Position numbers and translations under genes: made by a program. A DNA stretch of 9,434 bases from Oscillospiraceae bacterium (GTDB lineage Bacteria > Bacillota > Clostridia > Oscillospirales > Ruminococcaceae). The notes under the pieces were generated by a model that worked only from the letters and a program-made list of their open reading frames with translations, had not been told where the DNA came from and searched no databases. The stretch covers positions 1-9,434 of the forward strand of contig CAADWC010000019.1 of the NCBI GenBank assembly GCA_900752625.1. Direction: 5' to 3'. Each line of letters begins with the position of its first letter. Position 1 is the first letter of the stretch. Positions 7,466-9,434 of this stretch are shown one piece after another.

Positions 7466-8386
7466 TTATCCGCGGAGAAATCCCTCGATTATTTTTTCTT
7501 CTGCCTGCTGCTCGGTAAGTCCGAGGGTTTGCAGCTTTACTATCTGCTCACCGGCTATTTTGCCTATCGCCGCTTCATGAATAAGAGAAGCGTCTATATT
7601 ACCGGCAAAAAGCTCGGGAGCGGCGTTTACTCTGCCGTTTTCGGCAAGAATAGCGTCACATTCGGAATGTCCTGTGCAGCGGCAGTTTCCGCTTATCTTT
7701 GAATGGTATTCCTGATATGAATTTCCTCTGGCAACGGAACGCGAAACGATATCCACTCCGGAATCGTCGCCCTCAAGCTCCACATGAAAATCGGTAGAGG
7801 CGGTTTCGTTTCCGTCGGTAAGCAGACGTTCCCGTATAACAAGCTTCGCTCCTCTGCCAAGCTTGGCGGTTGTTTTTCTTATAGTGCTGTCAACTCCGCG
7901 AAGCTGTATAGTATCCATTTCCAGATATGAGTTTTCGTCTTGGATCACGTCGGTTACCGGATCTATTTTTTTCAGTCCGGCACCGCTGCCTGTACCGATA
8001 TGTTTTTCCTTGTATAGAACACGGGAGCCTTTCCCGAGAATGAACCTGTGTATTCCGTGGTGGCGGGCGTCGTGTCCGTCGTCAGTGTGTACGCCGCATC
8101 CGGCAATGATGGTTACATCGGAACCCTCGCCTACATAAAAATCGTTGTAAACAAGATCATCAATATCTCCGTGAGTTACGCAGGCGGGAATATATACGGT
8201 TTCTCCGATAGTTCCGGGCTTAATGTGTATTATAAGCCCCGGGGCGTCCGTCTTTGATTCGATTTGTATATTTTCAGAGGACTGTCTGCCGGCGCAGGCT
8301 CCGTTTTCGCGGATATTATATGCGCCCTGGAATTTTCCGCTCCAATCTGAAACTATGCCCAGCAGCTCTTCGGTGGTCTTATCCAT
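7466..8386 (-). CDS. sufB: SufB/SufD-family Fe-S cluster scaffold protein, short SMS type
   Basis: Partner of the SufC ATPase in assembling iron-sulfur clusters in the cytoplasm. The 306-aa protein carries the SufBD beta-helix core and the conserved C-terminal segment, with ECDAIL (242-247, Cys243) and IHEAAIGKI (269-277, His270 and Glu271) and an ending like SufB (LTEQQAEEKIIEGF). These align with the E. coli SufB region around Cys405 and Glu434, which is why I use the SufB name; a SufD label is possible. It is much shorter than E. coli SufB (495 aa) or SufD (423 aa) because the N-terminal helical region is missing, as in the minimal SufBC-like (SMS) systems of archaea and anaerobic Firmicutes. 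Cys235 and Cys237 lie just before Cys243 and may be extra ligands (inference). ATG 8386 follows GGAGGAGGG at 9-base spacing, and only 2 bases separate it from the sufC stop, implying translational coupling. Confidence 0.9.
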   Translation of the reverse strand: MDKTTEELLGIVSDWSGKFQGAYNIRENGACAGRQSSENIQIESKTDAPGLIIHIKPGTIGETVYIPACVTHGDIDDLVYNDFYVGEGSDVTIIAGCGVHTDDGHDARHHGIHRFILGKGSRVLYKEKHIGTGSGAGLKKIDPVTDVIQDENSYLEMDTIQLRGVDSTIRKTTAKLGRGAKLVIRERLLTDGNETASTDFHVELEGDDSGVDIVSRSVARGNSYQEYHSKISGNCRCTGHSECDAILAENGRVNAAPELFAGNIDASLIHEAAIGKIAGEQIVKLQTLGLTEQQAEEKIIEGFLRG

Positions 8387-8388
8387 AT

Positions 8389-9123
8389 TTATATACCCTC
8401 CTCCGTATTCTTCCCAAGAGGACAGCGAACCGCTTTTTCTTCTGAAAACAGCGTGGGAAGTATTTCGCTTTTTTCGCCTACGGTTCTTACATGACCGTCG
8501 GCAATTACCGCAATATAATCGGAAATTTCAAGAATACGCTCCTGATGGGAAATGATAAGCAGCGATTTGTTTTCGGTGATTTTAAGCTTTTCAAAGGCGT
8601 CTATCAGGCTGGAAAAGCTCCAAAGATCTATACCTGCTTCGGGCTCGTCGAACACCAGCACCTTGGCGTCCTTTTTGGCAAGAACGGAAGCTATCTCGAT
8701 TCTTTTGGCTTCGCCGCCTGAAAGGCTTGCGTCCACCACTCTGTCGATATATTCCCTTGCGCACAGACCTACCTTTCCCAGATAATCGCAAAGCTCGGTT
8801 TCTTCAAGACTGCGCCTGGCAGCAAGTTCCAGCAGGTCTCTTACGGTAAGCCCTTTAAATCGGACGGGCTGCTGAAATGCGTAGCCTATTCCGCTGAGAG
8901 AACGTTTAGTCATATCCCAGTCGGTGACATCCTCGCCGTCAAGAATTATTCTTCCTGAATCAGGCTGCTCAAGTCCGGCGATAAGCTTTGCCAGCGAGGT
9001 TTTGCCGCTGCCGTTAGGACCGGTTATGACTGTAAGCTTACCGGACGGTATTTCAAGGCTGACGTTTTCAAGGATTTTTTCCCCTCCCGAAAGACTCCAG
9101 CTTATATTTTTTAATTCAAGCAT
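8389..9123 (-). CDS. sufC: SufC-type ABC ATPase of Fe-S cluster assembly
   Basis: Soluble ABC ATPase that drives conformational change of the SufB/SufD scaffold during cluster assembly. The 244-aa protein has Walker A GPNGSGKT (35-42), Q-loop FQQP (Gln84-Gln85), signature LSGGEAKR (134-141), Walker B VLVFDEPEAGID (155-166) and switch His193. No membrane segments and no permease partner are present, and the neighbouring gene is a SufBD homologue, which favours SufC over a transporter ATPase. LSGGEAKR followed by DEPEAGID resembles the SufC family. The start is ATG 9123, 9 bases after AGGAGG (9133-9138). A longer frame from TTG 9147 would place that ribosome site inside the coding sequence. It is first in a two-gene operon; no sufS, sufU or sufD is seen, as expected for the minimal SMS arrangement. 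Confidence 0.93.
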   Translation of the reverse strand: MLELKNISWSLSGGEKILENVSLEIPSGKLTVITGPNGSGKTSLAKLIAGLEQPDSGRIILDGEDVTDWDMTKRSLSGIGYAFQQPVRFKGLTVRDLLELAARRSLEETELCDYLGKVGLCAREYIDRVVDASLSGGEAKRIEIASVLAKKDAKVLVFDEPEAGIDLWSFSSLIDAFEKLKITENKSLLIISHQERILEISDYIAVIADGHVRTVGEKSEILPTLFSEEKAVRCPLGKNTEEGI

Positions 9124-9132
9124 TAATGCTAA

Positions 9133-9138
9133 CCTCCT
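9133..9138 (-). promoter_or_regulatory. Ribosome binding site of sufC
   Basis: AGGAGG on the minus strand, 9 bases before ATG 9123. It is a full anti-16S match and decides against the in-frame TTG at 9147. Confidence 0.85.
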
Positions 9139-9187
9139 GCTGATCAATGCCTTTCGGCAGAAATCAGATGTTTTATATTTCCCTTTT

Positions 9188-9225
9188 ATTGCTCAGCTGA
9201 ATTCAGCTAGTTCAGACGGAGCAAT
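9188..9225 (-). promoter_or_regulatory. Inverted-repeat element in the sufC leader
   Basis: ATTGCTC and GAGCAAT (arms 9188-9194 and 9219-9225) form a 7-bp outer stem. Inside, CTGAA (9197-9201) can pair with TTCAG (9211-9215), or the 14-base perfect palindrome AGCTGAATTCAGCT (9195-9208) can form alone. These alternatives are mutually exclusive. The element begins about 10 nt after the predicted transcription start and about 65 nt before the AUG. It could be an operator for a protein dimer or an RNA control structure; no known family matches by eye. Confidence 0.45.
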
Positions 9226-9241
9226 GTTTTATACCATAATT

Positions 9242-9270
9242 ATTATACCCCCGCCTGCAGCCTTTGTCAA
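9242..9270 (-). promoter_or_regulatory. Consensus sigma-A promoter of the sufC-sufB-like operon
   Basis: Minus strand: TTGACA (9270-9265), a 17-base spacer with a G-run next to the -10, then TATAAT (9247-9242), both exact. The predicted start is near 9235, so the leader is about 110 nt long. Confidence 0.9.
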
Positions 9271-9434
9271 TAGATAAAGTATACAAAACAAGTGGTTTTT
9301 GAGCGGAGTAAAAAACGCGGTTATGGTTTTAAGATTCTCTAGTATTAGTATATCAGAATCAATAAAAAAATATGAAACAAAAAAACTTGCGAAGTTTAAT
9401 ATCGCAATATTACATAAAAAGCTATTTGTAAAAA
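9271..9434. other. AT-rich gene-free right edge of the window
   Basis: No coding frame with a credible start is visible on either strand. Apart from the possible terminator at 9379-9407, the only pattern is a 6-bp inverted repeat, GATTCT (9333-9338) with AGAATC (9355-9360). Confidence 0.5.
9379..9407 (-). terminator. Possible terminator for a minus-strand gene beyond the right edge
   Basis: On the minus strand TTGCGA (9407-9402) and TCGCAA (9392-9387) form a 6-bp stem with a 9-base loop, followed by a G and seven T residues. The stem is short, but the U-run is good. It would end a transcript entering from the right, upstream of the sufC promoter. Confidence 0.45.

Noticed and set aside
8389..9123. 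SufC-like protein as the ATPase of a nutrient transporter
   Set aside because: No permease or binding protein gene is adjacent; the partner 2 bases away is a SufBD-family scaffold.

Overview
The window looks like chromosomal DNA of an anaerobic Firmicute, most likely a Clostridia member close to Ruminococcus. The grounds are a secreted family 5 glycoside hydrolase of rumen/gut cellulolytic type, a stand-alone [FeFe]-hydrogenase, a minimal two-gene SUF-like operon, strong AGGAG-type ribosome binding sites and near-consensus TTGACA/TATAAT promoters. The assignment is inferred from gene content. I see no insertion sequences, phage genes, CRISPR, tRNA or rRNA.

Layout, left to right. (1) Positions 2-1129, plus strand: the 3' portion of a lipoprotein-type GH5 endoglucanase gene, whose 5' end lies outside the window. 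It ends at a perfect 17-bp hairpin that also serves the convergent gene. (2) 1211-2731, minus strand: a monomeric [FeFe]-hydrogenase with several Fe-S clusters and group B-like H-cluster motifs. (3) 2732-3116: a divergent control region with one near-consensus promoter facing each way, a palindrome at the predicted hydrogenase transcription start, and a GC-rich leader hairpin before pth. (4) 3117-7220, plus strand: pth-mfd operon (peptidyl-tRNA hydrolase, transcription-repair coupling factor), closed by a terminator. The pth frame is interrupted by an in-frame TAA at codon 62, although every catalytic residue on both sides is intact. (5) 7466-9123, minus strand: a tight sufC-sufB-like pair, matching the minimal SufBC-type (SMS) Fe-S assembly system. 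It is read from a consensus promoter through a leader of about 110 nt with inverted repeats. (6) 9271-9434: AT-rich DNA with no gene, holding a possible terminator for a gene beyond the right edge.

Functionally these are housekeeping and fermentation genes. The endoglucanase supplies sugars from plant polysaccharide, the hydrogenase handles electrons as H2, and the SufBC pair could supply the clusters that such Fe-S enzymes need. Pth and Mfd serve translation and DNA repair. No wholly new system is evident. The items most worth a second look are the broken pth, the group B-type hydrogenase with its operator-like palindrome, and the minimal SufBC operon with its structured leader.
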